Below are positions 6,868 through 13,228 of a stretch of 13,278 nt of DNA, in pieces. Under the pieces are notes generated by a model. It was not told the origin of the DNA, did not search any database, and saw only the letters and a program-made list of their open reading frames with translations. How positions within the stretch are numbered: position 1 is the stretch's first letter; every line of letters starts with the position of its first letter. Made by a program: the position numbers and the translations under genes. Source of the stretch: Eubacterium sp. (GTDB lineage Bacteria; Bacillota; Clostridia; Oscillospirales; Acutalibacteraceae); assembly GCA_024696725.1 (NCBI GenBank), contig JAILGO010000007.1, positions 1-13,278 on the forward strand, written 5' to 3'.

Positions 6868-7467
6868 CTATTCTTCCAATTCTCTGAACGCCGCTTTTAT
6901 ATCGGAATAGGTAAAGCCCTTTCGCATCAGCGCGGCGATAACTTTATCGCGTCCGTTTTCTGCTTCAAGCTTCGTTCTGTACTTTTTAACTATAAGCTCG
7001 GCAATTACGGACACGTTGTCAATTTCGGTTTCACTCAGAAGCGCGTCGACGGTATCGCGGGAAATACCGCGCTTAAGCATTTCCTGTCTTATAAATGACG
7101 AGGACATTTTTTTATTGTTTATAAGATGATTAAGAAGGCTTTCGGCGTAGCGTTCATCGTCGAGGTAATCAAGCTCGAGCATTCTTTCAATCGCTCTGTC
7201 GGCGCTGTCGGCGTCAACAGTTTTAAGTAGCTTACCTCTGAGCTCCTTTACGCTGTAATCGCGGCGCGACAGAAAATCGAAGCATTTATTTACAGCCTTG
7301 CGGTAATTAGCCTCGCTTACGAACTCAGCCCACTCCTCCTCGCTTATTTCCGATCCGTCCTTAATATAGTGGTCAGCCCAGAAATCGACGTCGGTAGTAA
7401 GCGCGTACTCGCCGTCCGCAAGGATATGAATTTTACGGCCTCTGCCCTTATTGTGAGAAATAATCAT
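6868..7467 (-). CDS. recX: RecX, regulator of RecA
   Basis: RecX binds RecA filaments and limits their activity. The 199-residue protein is built of the family's small three-helix repeats. KCFDFLSRRDYSVKELRGKL (61-80) is the typical first repeat, then RAIERMLELDYLDDERYAES and FIRQEMLKRGISRDTVDALL, and a last repeat with KVIAALMRKGFTYSDIKAAF. An N-terminal extension of about 55 residues precedes them, as in Bacillus-type RecX. The gene starts 40 bases after recA, which fits its role. The ATG at 7467 has no Shine-Dalgarno immediately upstream. The nearest purine run, AAAGGAA (7505-7499), lies on the far side of a GC-rich hairpin. RecX ends 1 base before rimO starts. Confidence 0.94.
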   Translation of the reverse strand: MIISHNKGRGRKIHILADGEYALTTDVDFWADHYIKDGSEISEEEWAEFVSEANYRKAVNKCFDFLSRRDYSVKELRGKLLKTVDADSADRAIERMLELDYLDDERYAESLLNHLINNKKMSSSFIRQEMLKRGISRDTVDALLSETEIDNVSVIAELIVKKYRTKLEAENGRDKVIAALMRKGFTYSDIKAAFRELEE

Positions 7468-7478
7468 AATATCAGTAT

Positions 7479-7498
7479 GGGAGGGCTTAAACCCTCCC
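7479..7498 (-). terminator. GC-rich hairpin between recA and recX, possible attenuator
   Basis: On the minus strand GGGAGGG (7498-7492) and CCCTCCC (7485-7479) form a perfect 7-bp stem with a TTTAAG loop. It is followed by ATACTGATATT rather than a U run, so full termination is unlikely. E. coli has a leaky terminator between recA and recX, and a comparable role in lowering recX expression is inferred here. Confidence 0.6.
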
Positions 7499-7507
7499 TT
7501 CCTTTAT

Positions 7508-8647
7508 TTATTCATCGTCGTCGTCAATAGCAATATCGAGCTTCGCTCTCGCAGCCTCTCTCGTCTGAGAAACAGGTCTCTTTTCTTCTGTAACGGCAGG
7601 AACCGACTTCGGAGCCGCAGCTTCGCCTTCTTCCTTTTCCTCTGCCTGCTTAATGCTGTCAACAACAGCCTTCTCAACCTCTTTTGCGAAGGCTTCGTCG
7701 TTCTTTATTAACTCCTTAAGCTTATCGCGTCCCTGGAAGCGCTGTTCTCCGTAAGAGAACCACGAGCCGCTCTTTTTAATTATACCGAGCTCAACCGCAA
7801 GGTCACAGATTTCGCCGTCGCGGTCAATACCCGTACCATACATAATGTCAAATTCAGCCTGCTTGAACGGAGGCGCGACCTTATTCTTAACGATTTTAGC
7901 TCTTGTGCGCGAGCCTACGAACTCGTTGCCGGGTGCTTTAATCTGTTCAATTCTTCTTACGTCGATACGCATCGAGGCGTAGAACTTAAGAGCGCGTCCT
8001 CCGGTCGTAACCTCGGGATTACCGTAAATAACGCCGACCTTTTCACGAAGCTGATTAATGAAGATAATTACGCAGTCGAACTTATTAACCGCGCCCGCGA
8101 GCTTTCTTAATGCCTGAGACATAAGTCTTGCGTGACGGCCAACCTGAGAATCGCCCATTTCGCCCTCAATTTCAGCTCTCGGTACAAGAGCGGCAACTGA
8201 GTCGACTACGATAATATCAACAGCGCCGGAGCGTACAATCTGTTCTGTAATTTCAAGCGCCTGCTCACCGTCGTCGGGTTGGGAAACGAGAAGAGAGTCA
8301 ACGTCAACGCCGAGGTTTTCAGCGTAAACGGGGTCGAGAGCGTGCTCTGCGTCAATAAAAGCAGCAACGCCGCCCGCCTTCTGAGCCTCTGCTACGCAAT
8401 GAAGAGCAAGGGTAGTTTTACCCGAGGACTCGGGACCGTAGATTTCAACAATTCTTCCCTTGGGAACGCCGCCGATACCCGTAGCAATATCAAGGGTAAG
8501 AGAACCCGTTGATATTGCGTCGACTTTTAAATGAGAGTTTTCGCCGAGGCGCATAATAGCTCCCGCGCCGAATTTCTTTTCGATCTGTTTAATAGCCGAT
8601 TCGAGAGCGGCTGACTTTTCGTTTGATACTTTTTTATCGGTTGCCAT
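7508..8647 (-). CDS. recA: Recombinase RecA
   Basis: RecA forms ATP-dependent filaments on single-stranded DNA, carries out strand exchange and stimulates LexA self-cleavage. At 379 residues it is slightly longer than E. coli RecA (352 residues), owing to a C-terminal tail. Walker A is GPESSGKT (71-78) and Walker B is IIVVDS (145-150). [10 protein letters not shown], the L1-region [21 protein letters not shown] and the L2-region [20 protein letters not shown] are all present. The tail ends in a strongly acidic DDDDE, as is usual for RecA regulation. ATG at 8647 follows GGAGG (8659-8655) at 7 bases spacing. A clear sigma-A promoter precedes the gene. No canonical GAAC-N4-GTTC SOS box is visible, but a different palindrome overlaps the promoter. 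recX, rimO and pgsA follow on the same strand. Confidence 0.99.
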   Translation of the reverse strand: MATDKKVSNEKSAALESAIKQIEKKFGAGAIMRLGENSHLKVDAISTGSLTLDIATGIGGVPKGRIVEIYGPESSGKTTLALHCVAEAQKAGGVAAFIDAEHALDPVYAENLGVDVDSLLVSQPDDGEQALEITEQIVRSGAVDIIVVDSVAALVPRAEIEGEMGDSQVGRHARLMSQALRKLAGAVNKFDCVIIFINQLREKVGVIYGNPEVTTGGRALKFYASMRIDVRRIEQIKAPGNEFVGSRTRAKIVKNKVAPPFKQAEFDIMYGTGIDRDGEICDLAVELGIIKKSGSWFSYGEQRFQGRDKLKELIKNDEAFAKEVEKAVVDSIKQAEEKEEGEAAAPKSVPAVTEEKRPVSQTREAARAKLDIAIDDDDE

Positions 8648-8687
8648 AAAAATTCCTCCAATTTTGTAACTTATTTTTTACTCGCTT

Positions 8688-8716
8688 ATTATACTAAATA
8701 TAGTATTTAAAATCAA
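8688..8716 (-). promoter_or_regulatory. recA promoter
   Basis: On the minus strand TTGATT (8716-8711), a 17-base spacer and TATAAT (8693-8688) form a near-consensus sigma-A promoter. The transcript start would be near 8681, about 34 bases before the recA ATG. Confidence 0.82.
8691..8706. promoter_or_regulatory. Palindrome overlapping the recA -10 box, operator-like
   Basis: ATACTA and TAGTAT form perfect 6-bp inverted arms separated by 4 bases. The site covers the end of the recA spacer and the first half of the -10 box. Its 6-4-6 layout resembles the 5-4-5 layout of a Gram-positive LexA box but has a different core, so identity as an SOS operator is only inferred. The A+T-rich context weakens the case. 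Confidence 0.4.
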
Positions 8717-8718
8717 GG

Positions 8719-8740
8719 TAATATACAAAATTGTACATTA
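8719..8740. promoter_or_regulatory. 22-bp imperfect palindrome upstream of the recA -35 box
   Basis: TAAT-A-TACAA and TTGTA-C-ATTA are inverted copies around a central AA, with 9 of 10 arm positions paired. It lies 2 bases upstream of the recA -35 box in the region shared with the divergent rpmB promoter, a plausible place for a regulator. The regulator is unknown. Confidence 0.35.
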
Positions 8741-8774
8741 TTTTACACTTTATTAAAATAAATGAAAAAAACAC

Positions 8775-8803
8775 TTGCATTTTCGGTTTGTTTATGATAG
8801 AAT
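8775..8803 (+). promoter_or_regulatory. rpmB promoter
   Basis: TTGCAT (8775-8780), a 17-base spacer and TAGAAT (8798-8803) preceded by TGA form an extended -10 sigma-A promoter. An inverted repeat TAGAA/TTCTA (8798-8802 and 8811-8815) covers the -10 box and the expected start site. Confidence 0.75.
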
Positions 8804-8839
8804 TGTTCCGTTCTAAATTATTAAGGAGGTGTTTCGCAA

Positions 8840-9025
8840 ATGGCTAAATGTGAATGCTGTGGTAAGGATGTATCCTTCGGTATTAAGGTATCCCACTCAC
8901 ACAGAAGATCAAACAGAGCTTGGAAACCGAATATCAAAAGAGTTAAGGCTATCGTAAACGGCTCACCCAAGAGAATTTATGTTTGCACAAGATGCCTTCG
9001 TTCAGGTAAGGTAGAAAGAGCGTAA
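8840..9025 (+). CDS. rpmB: 50S ribosomal protein L28, four-cysteine form
   Basis: L28 is a small protein of the large ribosomal subunit. The 61-residue product starts MAKCECCGKD and contains SHSHRRSNRAWKPNIKRV (18-35), the conserved core of the family. C4 and C7 together with C49 and C52 make two CxxC pairs, the zinc-binding (C+) form, although C6 adds a third N-terminal cysteine. ATG follows AAGGAGGTG (8823-8831), a very strong ribosome binding site at normal spacing. The gene is transcribed alone, divergent from recA, from its own promoter, and ends at a strong terminator shared with der. Ribosomal proteins of the C+ type often have zinc-independent paralogues elsewhere, which cannot be seen here. 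Confidence 0.98.
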   Translation: MAKCECCGKDVSFGIKVSHSHRRSNRAWKPNIKRVKAIVNGSPKRIYVCTRCLRSGKVERA

Positions 9026-9040
9026 TCAATTTAAAAATTA

Positions 9041-9070
9041 AAGCCATCCGTTAAGGATGGCTTATTTTTT
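9041..9070. terminator. Intrinsic terminator between rpmB and der
   Basis: The perfect stem AAGCCATCC/GGATGGCTT (9041-9049 and 9055-9063) has a GTTAA loop and is followed by TTATTTTTT on the plus strand. On the minus strand the run after the stem, TTTAATTTTT, is also U-rich, so the hairpin probably serves both rpmB and der. Confidence 0.92.
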
Positions 9071-9073
9071 ATT

Positions 9074-10405
9074 CTATTTTTTATTATCTCCTCTTTCACG
9101 GATAATAAACCTCACGGGAGTTCCGTCCAGTCCGAATATCTCGCGGAGCTGGTTTTCAAGATATCTCTGATACGAGAAATGGAAAAGGTCGGCTCTGTTA
9201 ACGAAGAATACGAACGTGGGCGGGCGGGTTGAAGCCTGAGTCATATAGTAAATCTTAAGCCTTCTTCCTTTATCCGTCGGTGGCTGTACTCTCGCGGTAG
9301 CCGAGGCGAGCACTTCGTTAAGCTTACCCGTCGATATTCTCATTGAATTTTGAGAATGAACGAATACAATCATTTCATAGAGCTTATCAATTCTCTGTCC
9401 CGTTTTAGCTGATATGAACATAATCGGAGCGTAAGAGATAAAAGAGAAATCTACGGCGAGCTTTTCACGGAATTCCTTCATAGTATTTCCGTCTTTCTCG
9501 ACGGCATCCCACTTATTAACGGCGATAATACACGCCTTACCCTGCTCCATCGCGATACCCGCGACCTTACTGTCCTGTTCCGTAAAGCCCTCGGTAGCGT
9601 CAATCATAATAACGCACACGTTAGCTCTTTCAACAGCCATTCTCGCGCGGATAATACTGTACTTTTCAATATCGTCGTTTACGCGGCTCTTTCGTCTTAG
9701 ACCTGCGGTATCAATAAAATTGAATTTACCGTAATCGTTTTCAATATATGTATCGGTAGTATCGCGCGTTGTACCCGCGATATCGGATACGATTGCGCGC
9801 TGAGTTCCGCTTATTTTATTGACGAGCGACGACTTTCCTACGTTCGGCTTACCGATAACCGCAACGTTAATAACCTCGTCGTCGGGCTCGTCGTCCTCAG
9901 CGTCTTCGGGGAAATAGCTGATTACCTCGTCGAGCAAATCTCCCGTTCCATGACCGTGAACAGAGGATACGGCGTACGGGTCGCCGAGACCGAGATTATA
10001 AAATTCGTAAAACTCCGGGTCCGGAGCGCCGATTTTATCGCACTTATTTACGCACAGGATAACGGGCTTTCCGCTTTTCTGAAGCATCGAGGCAACCTCC
10101 TCGTCGCTCGCTACGACGCCGCATTTCAAATCGGTAACGAGAATTATTACGTCAGCGGTTTCGATAGCTATCTGAGCCTGTGAGCGCATCTGAGAAAGGA
10201 TTATATCGTCGCTGTCGGGCTCGATACCGCCCGTATCGACAAGAAGAAAGCGGCGTCCGAGCCATTCGCAGTCGCCGTATATACGGTCACGGGTTACGCC
10301 GGGAGTATCGTCGACTATCGAAAGCCTTGCGCCTATTAACTTGTTAAAGAGTGTTGACTTGCCGACGTTCGGTCTTCCGACGATTGCGACAACAGGCTTT
10401 GCCAT
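9074..10405 (-). CDS. der: Ribosome-assembly GTPase Der (EngA)
   Basis: Der has two tandem GTPase domains and helps late assembly of the 50S subunit. The 443-residue length is typical. Domain 1 shows GRPNVGKS (10-17), DTPGVTRD, DTGG (57-60) and NKCD (120-123). An acidic linker (about 167-177) follows. Domain 2 shows GKPNVGKS (185-192), GTTRDTTD, DTAGLRRKSRV (232-242) and NKWD (297-300). The C-terminal KH-like domain (about 350-437) includes PPTFVFFVNRADLFHFSYQR and ends RFIIRERGDNKK. ATG at 10405 follows GAGGTG (10416-10411) at 5 bases spacing. The rpmF terminator lies just upstream and I see no convincing separate promoter, so expression may depend on read-through. It converges on rpmB. Confidence 0.98.
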   Translation of the reverse strand: MAKPVVAIVGRPNVGKSTLFNKLIGARLSIVDDTPGVTRDRIYGDCEWLGRRFLLVDTGGIEPDSDDIILSQMRSQAQIAIETADVIILVTDLKCGVVASDEEVASMLQKSGKPVILCVNKCDKIGAPDPEFYEFYNLGLGDPYAVSSVHGHGTGDLLDEVISYFPEDAEDDEPDDEVINVAVIGKPNVGKSSLVNKISGTQRAIVSDIAGTTRDTTDTYIENDYGKFNFIDTAGLRRKSRVNDDIEKYSIIRARMAVERANVCVIMIDATEGFTEQDSKVAGIAMEQGKACIIAVNKWDAVEKDGNTMKEFREKLAVDFSFISYAPIMFISAKTGQRIDKLYEMIVFVHSQNSMRISTGKLNEVLASATARVQPPTDKGRRLKIYYMTQASTRPPTFVFFVNRADLFHFSYQRYLENQLREIFGLDGTPVRFIIRERGDNKK

Positions 10406-10424
10406 AATATCACCTCGCTATGTG

Positions 10425-10452
10425 ATAATAAGAAAGGCGGCTATCGCCGCCT
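10425..10452 (-). terminator. Terminator hairpin after rpmF
   Basis: On the minus strand AGGCGGC (10452-10446) and GCCGCCT (10441-10435) form a 7-bp GC-rich stem with a GATA loop, followed by TTCTTATTAT. It lies 13 bases after the rpmF stop. The imperfect U run may allow read-through into der. Confidence 0.7.
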
Positions 10453-10465
10453 GACACTTAAATAA

Positions 10466-10645
10466 TTAGTCCTTGCTTATAATTTCTCTGCCGCCGTAGT
10501 AACCGCAGTTCTTGCATACCTTATGAGATACGGTATAACCGCTGCAGTTCGGGCACTTTACAAGTGCAGGAGCGTCAAGCTTCCAAACGCTTGAGCGTCT
10601 TGAATTTTTCTTTGCCTTTGAAGTTCTTCTAGCAGGTACAGCCAT
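10466..10645 (-). CDS. rpmF: 50S ribosomal protein L32, four-cysteine form
   Basis: L32 is a small protein of the large ribosomal subunit. The 59-residue product begins MAVPARRTSKAKKNSRRS, typical of the family, and carries a zinc ribbon with C31, C34, C44 and C47 (CPNC and CKNC), so it is the zinc-binding form. The ATG at 10645 follows AAGGAGG (10660-10654) at normal spacing. It lies 32 bases downstream of the yceD-like gene, a conserved pairing in many bacteria, and shares the consensus promoter ahead of that gene. A hairpin terminator follows. There is no sign of truncation. Confidence 0.97.
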   Translation of the reverse strand: MAVPARRTSKAKKNSRRSSVWKLDAPALVKCPNCSGYTVSHKVCKNCGYYGGREIISKD

Positions 10646-10677
10646 CTTATTTTCCTCCTTGATATATTAAACGTAGT

Positions 10678-11181
10678 TTATTCCTCATCAAGCAACTGTA
10701 GGAGAACCGCCATTCTCGGGTCGACGTCCTTTTCACAGTCGCACTTTTCACGGTTAAGATTTTTACCGCACTTCGGGCATAATCCTTTACAGTCGTCACT
10801 GCAAAGCATTTTTTGCGGTAAGAATAACTGAATTTCCTCATACACGGTATCGTCAAGGTTTATCTTATTATCGGCATCGGCAATCAGATATTCGTCGTCA
10901 TCGTCCTCATTTTCAAGGTGAGACACGACTACCTTATTAACTCCGAAGGAATATTCTCTTGAAAATTCATCCGCGCATCTGTCGCAAATTCCGTTAAAGA
11001 TGAAGCTCAGAGTCAGCTCAAGATGAGCAACGTCCGCCTTGCAGTACGCTCTTCCCTTTACGCTTACACCGTCAGTGAGTGGCTTATAGGTGCCGTATTC
11101 AAAATCGTCAAAAAACAGCTTTTCGTCAATATTGAGAACGTCGCCTGACGAATTGAACAAACCGGTAAAATCGAGCTGCAT
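10678..11181 (-). CDS. yceD: YceD/DUF177 family protein, partner of rpmF
   Basis: DUF177 proteins are encoded next to rpmF across bacteria and are linked to 23S rRNA or large-subunit accumulation; their biochemical role is not settled. The product has 167 residues. It starts MQLDFTGLFNSSG, has a CDRC pair (66-69) and an acidic stretch (about 90-103), and ends with the family hallmark LCSDDCKGLCPKCGKNLN (126-143) followed by CDC and DPRMAVLLQLL. I chose ATG at 11181 rather than the in-frame GTG at 11190. The GTG forms part of the Shine-Dalgarno GAGGTGG, which is 8 bases from 11181. The six C-terminal cysteines suggest metal binding. It is the first gene of a yceD-rpmF operon behind a perfect consensus promoter. 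Confidence 0.93.
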   Translation of the reverse strand: MQLDFTGLFNSSGDVLNIDEKLFFDDFEYGTYKPLTDGVSVKGRAYCKADVAHLELTLSFIFNGICDRCADEFSREYSFGVNKVVVSHLENEDDDDEYLIADADNKINLDDTVYEEIQLFLPQKMLCSDDCKGLCPKCGKNLNREKCDCEKDVDPRMAVLLQLLDEE

Positions 11182-11209
11182 ACATACCACCTCATCATTG
11201 CACCTTGAT

Positions 11210-11238
11210 ATTATATATATTAAATATTAATTTGTCAA
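11210..11238 (-). promoter_or_regulatory. Perfect consensus sigma-A promoter for yceD-rpmF
   Basis: On the minus strand TTGACA (11238-11233) and TATAAT (11215-11210) are separated by exactly 17 A+T-rich bases, matching the housekeeping consensus at all twelve positions. The predicted start near 11203 gives a leader of about 22 bases. A U-rich UP-element-like tract, partly the preceding terminator tail, lies upstream. Confidence 0.93.
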
Positions 11239-11244
11239 GAATTT

Positions 11245-11284
11245 TTTAATTAAAAATACCGCCCTGCCGATTTACAGAGCGGTA
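11245..11284 (-). terminator. Intrinsic terminator after the P-loop gene
   Basis: On the minus strand TACCGCTCTG (11284-11275) pairs with CAGGGCGGTA (11266-11257) over 10 positions with one G-U pair and an 8-base loop. TTTTTAATT follows. It lies 12 bases after the stop codon. Confidence 0.9.
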
Positions 11285-11296
11285 ATTCATATTAAG

Positions 11297-11713
11297 TTAT
11301 ATTTCCTCGCAGTAATCGAAAATTTCCACAGGTAAATCTTCTTTATCGCAGCTGAGTGTGAAATAGAAGTTTACGTCTGAGCTTTCACCAAGATTCGAGA
11401 GCATATCAAAGAACTGAATAAGCTCGCCGTATTCTCTTCCTACAATCTTGAAGGTAGCGTCAACAAGGATATCTGTAACGTCATAATTACCTGCACAAAT
11501 ACCTGCAATAAAGCCGTAAAAAGCTTTATGACCTTTAATATTGTATGTATCCGTTTCAAGCAGACGAGCCTTAGAGGATACGTCGTAGGTGAGCTTGGGT
11601 TCATTCTCTATACAAACAACATTACCGTCGGAATTCTCAACACAGGAATTCACAAAGTCAATAAGTCTTTTTGTTTTTCCGTGGCCTTTATTGCCGATAA
11701 TTACTTTTATCAT
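11297..11713 (-). CDS. Small P-loop nucleotide-binding protein of unknown function
   Basis: I do not recognise a characterised function. The 138-residue protein begins MIKVIIGNKGHGKTKRLI. G7-x4-G12-K13-T14 is an exact Walker A motif, and DILVDATFK (81-89) looks like a Walker B strand with D85. NVVCIENEPKLTYDVSSKARL (31-51) and AFYGFIAGICAGNYDVTD (64-81) resemble a family of small clostridial ATP-binding proteins that I recall only as generically annotated, sometimes under PilT-like names. No membrane segment, signal peptide or extra domain is visible, and it is too short to be a full AAA or PilT ATPase. The ATG at 11713 follows GGAGG (11728-11724) at 10 bases spacing. It lies 63 bases after pgi and has its own strong terminator, so it may be co-transcribed with pgi. 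Confidence 0.85.
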   Translation of the reverse strand: MIKVIIGNKGHGKTKRLIDFVNSCVENSDGNVVCIENEPKLTYDVSSKARLLETDTYNIKGHKAFYGFIAGICAGNYDVTDILVDATFKIVGREYGELIQFFDMLSNLGESSDVNFYFTLSCDKEDLPVEIFDYCEEI

Positions 11714-11740
11714 TTTTTAAATTCCTCCAACTAAGGTAAT

Positions 11741-11759
11741 CAACAAAACGGTTACCCGT
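11741..11759 (-). terminator. Weak terminator-like hairpin after pgi
   Basis: On the minus strand ACGG and CCGT (11759-11756 and 11751-11748) form a short stem closed by the stable tetraloop GTAA, followed by TTTTGTTGATT. The 4-bp stem is weak, so partial termination or none is likely. An AT-rich ATGATA/TATCAT repeat (11766-11780) spans the pgi stop. Confidence 0.3.
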
Positions 11760-11776
11760 CCATTAATGATAGTTTA

Positions 11777-13120
11777 TCATAATGCGAGCTTTTTTTCAAG
11801 CCTTTCTTTTTCGCTTTCATAGCCGGGCTTGCCGAGAAGAGCGAACATATTTTTCTTATAGCTCTCTACGCCGGGCTGATTAAACGGGTTTACTCCGAGA
11901 ATATATCCCGATACGGCGCAGACCTTTTCGAAGAAATATATAAGACTTCCGATGTTGAATTCGTCTATACAATCCGCCTCTACGACAAGATTCATAACGC
12001 CGCCGTCGGTATGCGCGAGAAGAGTGCCAAGACGCGCTTTTTCGTTAACTGCGCTCATCTTTTCACCCGCAAGGAAGTTAAGTCCGTCGATATTTCCCTC
12101 CTGCTCGTTAATAACGAAATCATTATTACATGAATTGAACTTAACAACGGTTTCAAAGAGAAGCGAGGAACCGCTTTCCTGAATATACTGACCGAGAGAG
12201 TGAAGGTCGGTCGAAAATACGCACGAGGTCGGGAAAAGACCTTTTCCATCCTTGCCCTCGCTTTCGCCGAAGAGCTGCTTCAGCCATTCGTTGAACATAG
12301 CCATTGACGGCTCGTATGAAACGAAGCATTCAAGTCTCTTGCCCTTTTCATAGAGGCAGTTTCTTACCGCTGCGTACTTAAGCACGTTGTTTTCCTCTAT
12401 GCTGTCGGAGCAGAATTCGCTTCTCGCTGCGGCTGCGCCGTCCATAAGAGCCTTTATATCAACGCCCGCAACTGCGATAGGAAGAAGTCCGACAGCGGTA
12501 AGAACGGAATATCTTCCTCCTACGTCGTCGGGGACAACAAAGGTTTTATATCCCTCCTTATCGGCAAGAACCTTAAGGGTTCCTTTGTTCTTATCGGTTG
12601 TGCAGAAAATACGCTTCGCCGCTTCTTCCGGAGAATACTTTGAATTTACAAGCTCTCTGAATACTCTGAAGGCGATAGCGGGCTCGGTAGTTGTTCCGCT
12701 TTTTGAAATCACGTTTACGGCGATATCCTTACCCTTACAGAGCTCAACGGTTTCGTTAAGTGCCGCAGGACTTATGGAATTACCGATAAAGAAAATCTGA
12801 GGCGTGTCCTTAGCGAGAAGATTATAGTTCTGTGACTTACAGGCTTCAATAACAGCGCGCGCGCCGAGATATGAGCCGCCGATACCGATTACGATAAGAA
12901 CGTCGGCGTTCTTCTTAATATATTCGGCAGTCTTTAAAATCTCCTCAAACTCCTCTTTATCGTAGTCGACGGGTAAATCTATCCATCCGAGATAATCGTT
13001 ACCCTCGCCGTTTCTGTTTTCAAGAGTTTTAAGCGCCGCAACTGCTCTCGGCGCCATGCTTTTAATATCTTCAGTTTTAACGATACTTTCCGCAAAATCA
13101 GAATTAAACTTTACTGACAT
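11777..13120 (-). CDS. pgi: Glucose-6-phosphate isomerase
   Basis: Pgi interconverts glucose-6-phosphate and fructose-6-phosphate in glycolysis and gluconeogenesis. The 447-residue length is typical of the shorter Firmicutes enzymes. [17 protein letters not shown] (77-93) and [16 protein letters not shown] (137-152) form the sugar-phosphate binding sites of the two SIS domains. [16 protein letters not shown] (279-294) and [12 protein letters not shown] (304-315) carry the catalytic glutamate region and the ring-opening histidine. The C-terminal [19 protein letters not shown] block matches the family signature with its lysine. The ATG at 13120 follows AGAGGT (13132-13127) at 6 bases spacing. 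It has its own promoter and is followed by the small P-loop gene. No defect is visible. Confidence 0.98.
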   Translation of the reverse strand: MSVKFNSDFAESIVKTEDIKSMAPRAVAALKTLENRNGEGNDYLGWIDLPVDYDKEEFEEILKTAEYIKKNADVLIVIGIGGSYLGARAVIEACKSQNYNLLAKDTPQIFFIGNSISPAALNETVELCKGKDIAVNVISKSGTTTEPAIAFRVFRELVNSKYSPEEAAKRIFCTTDKNKGTLKVLADKEGYKTFVVPDDVGGRYSVLTAVGLLPIAVAGVDIKALMDGAAAARSEFCSDSIEENNVLKYAAVRNCLYEKGKRLECFVSYEPSMAMFNEWLKQLFGESEGKDGKGLFPTSCVFSTDLHSLGQYIQESGSSLLFETVVKFNSCNNDFVINEQEGNIDGLNFLAGEKMSAVNEKARLGTLLAHTDGGVMNLVVEADCIDEFNIGSLIYFFEKVCAVSGYILGVNPFNQPGVESYKKNMFALLGKPGYESEKERLEKKLAL

Positions 13121-13158
13121 ATCAGTACCTCTGTTATATTAATTTTAAATTATTGCAA

Positions 13159-13187
13159 ATTATACAACAAACTGACAAAAAAATCAA
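13159..13187 (-). promoter_or_regulatory. pgi promoter
   Basis: On the minus strand TTGATT (13187-13182), a 17-base spacer and TATAAT (13164-13159) form a near-consensus sigma-A promoter. The start would be near 13152, giving a leader of about 32 bases. Confidence 0.8.
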
Positions 13188-13228
13188 CCTTATATTAAAT
13201 ATATTTTAATAAATATAAAATTATATAG

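Noticed and set aside
7479..7498. Strong intrinsic terminator ending the recA transcript
   Set aside because: The stem is strong, but the following ATACTGATATT is not a U run, and recX follows within a few bases. An attenuator or structural role fits better than full termination.
8798..8815. Canonical LexA box at GAATTGTTCCGTTC near the rpmB start
   Set aside because: The halves are GAAT and GTTC separated by 6 bases rather than GAAC and GTTC separated by 4, and the site is on the rpmB side. It does not fit the SOS consensus.
12387..12800. A 137-codon plus-strand open frame inside pgi
   Set aside because: It is antisense to conserved pgi motifs and has no ribosome binding site or recognisable domain.
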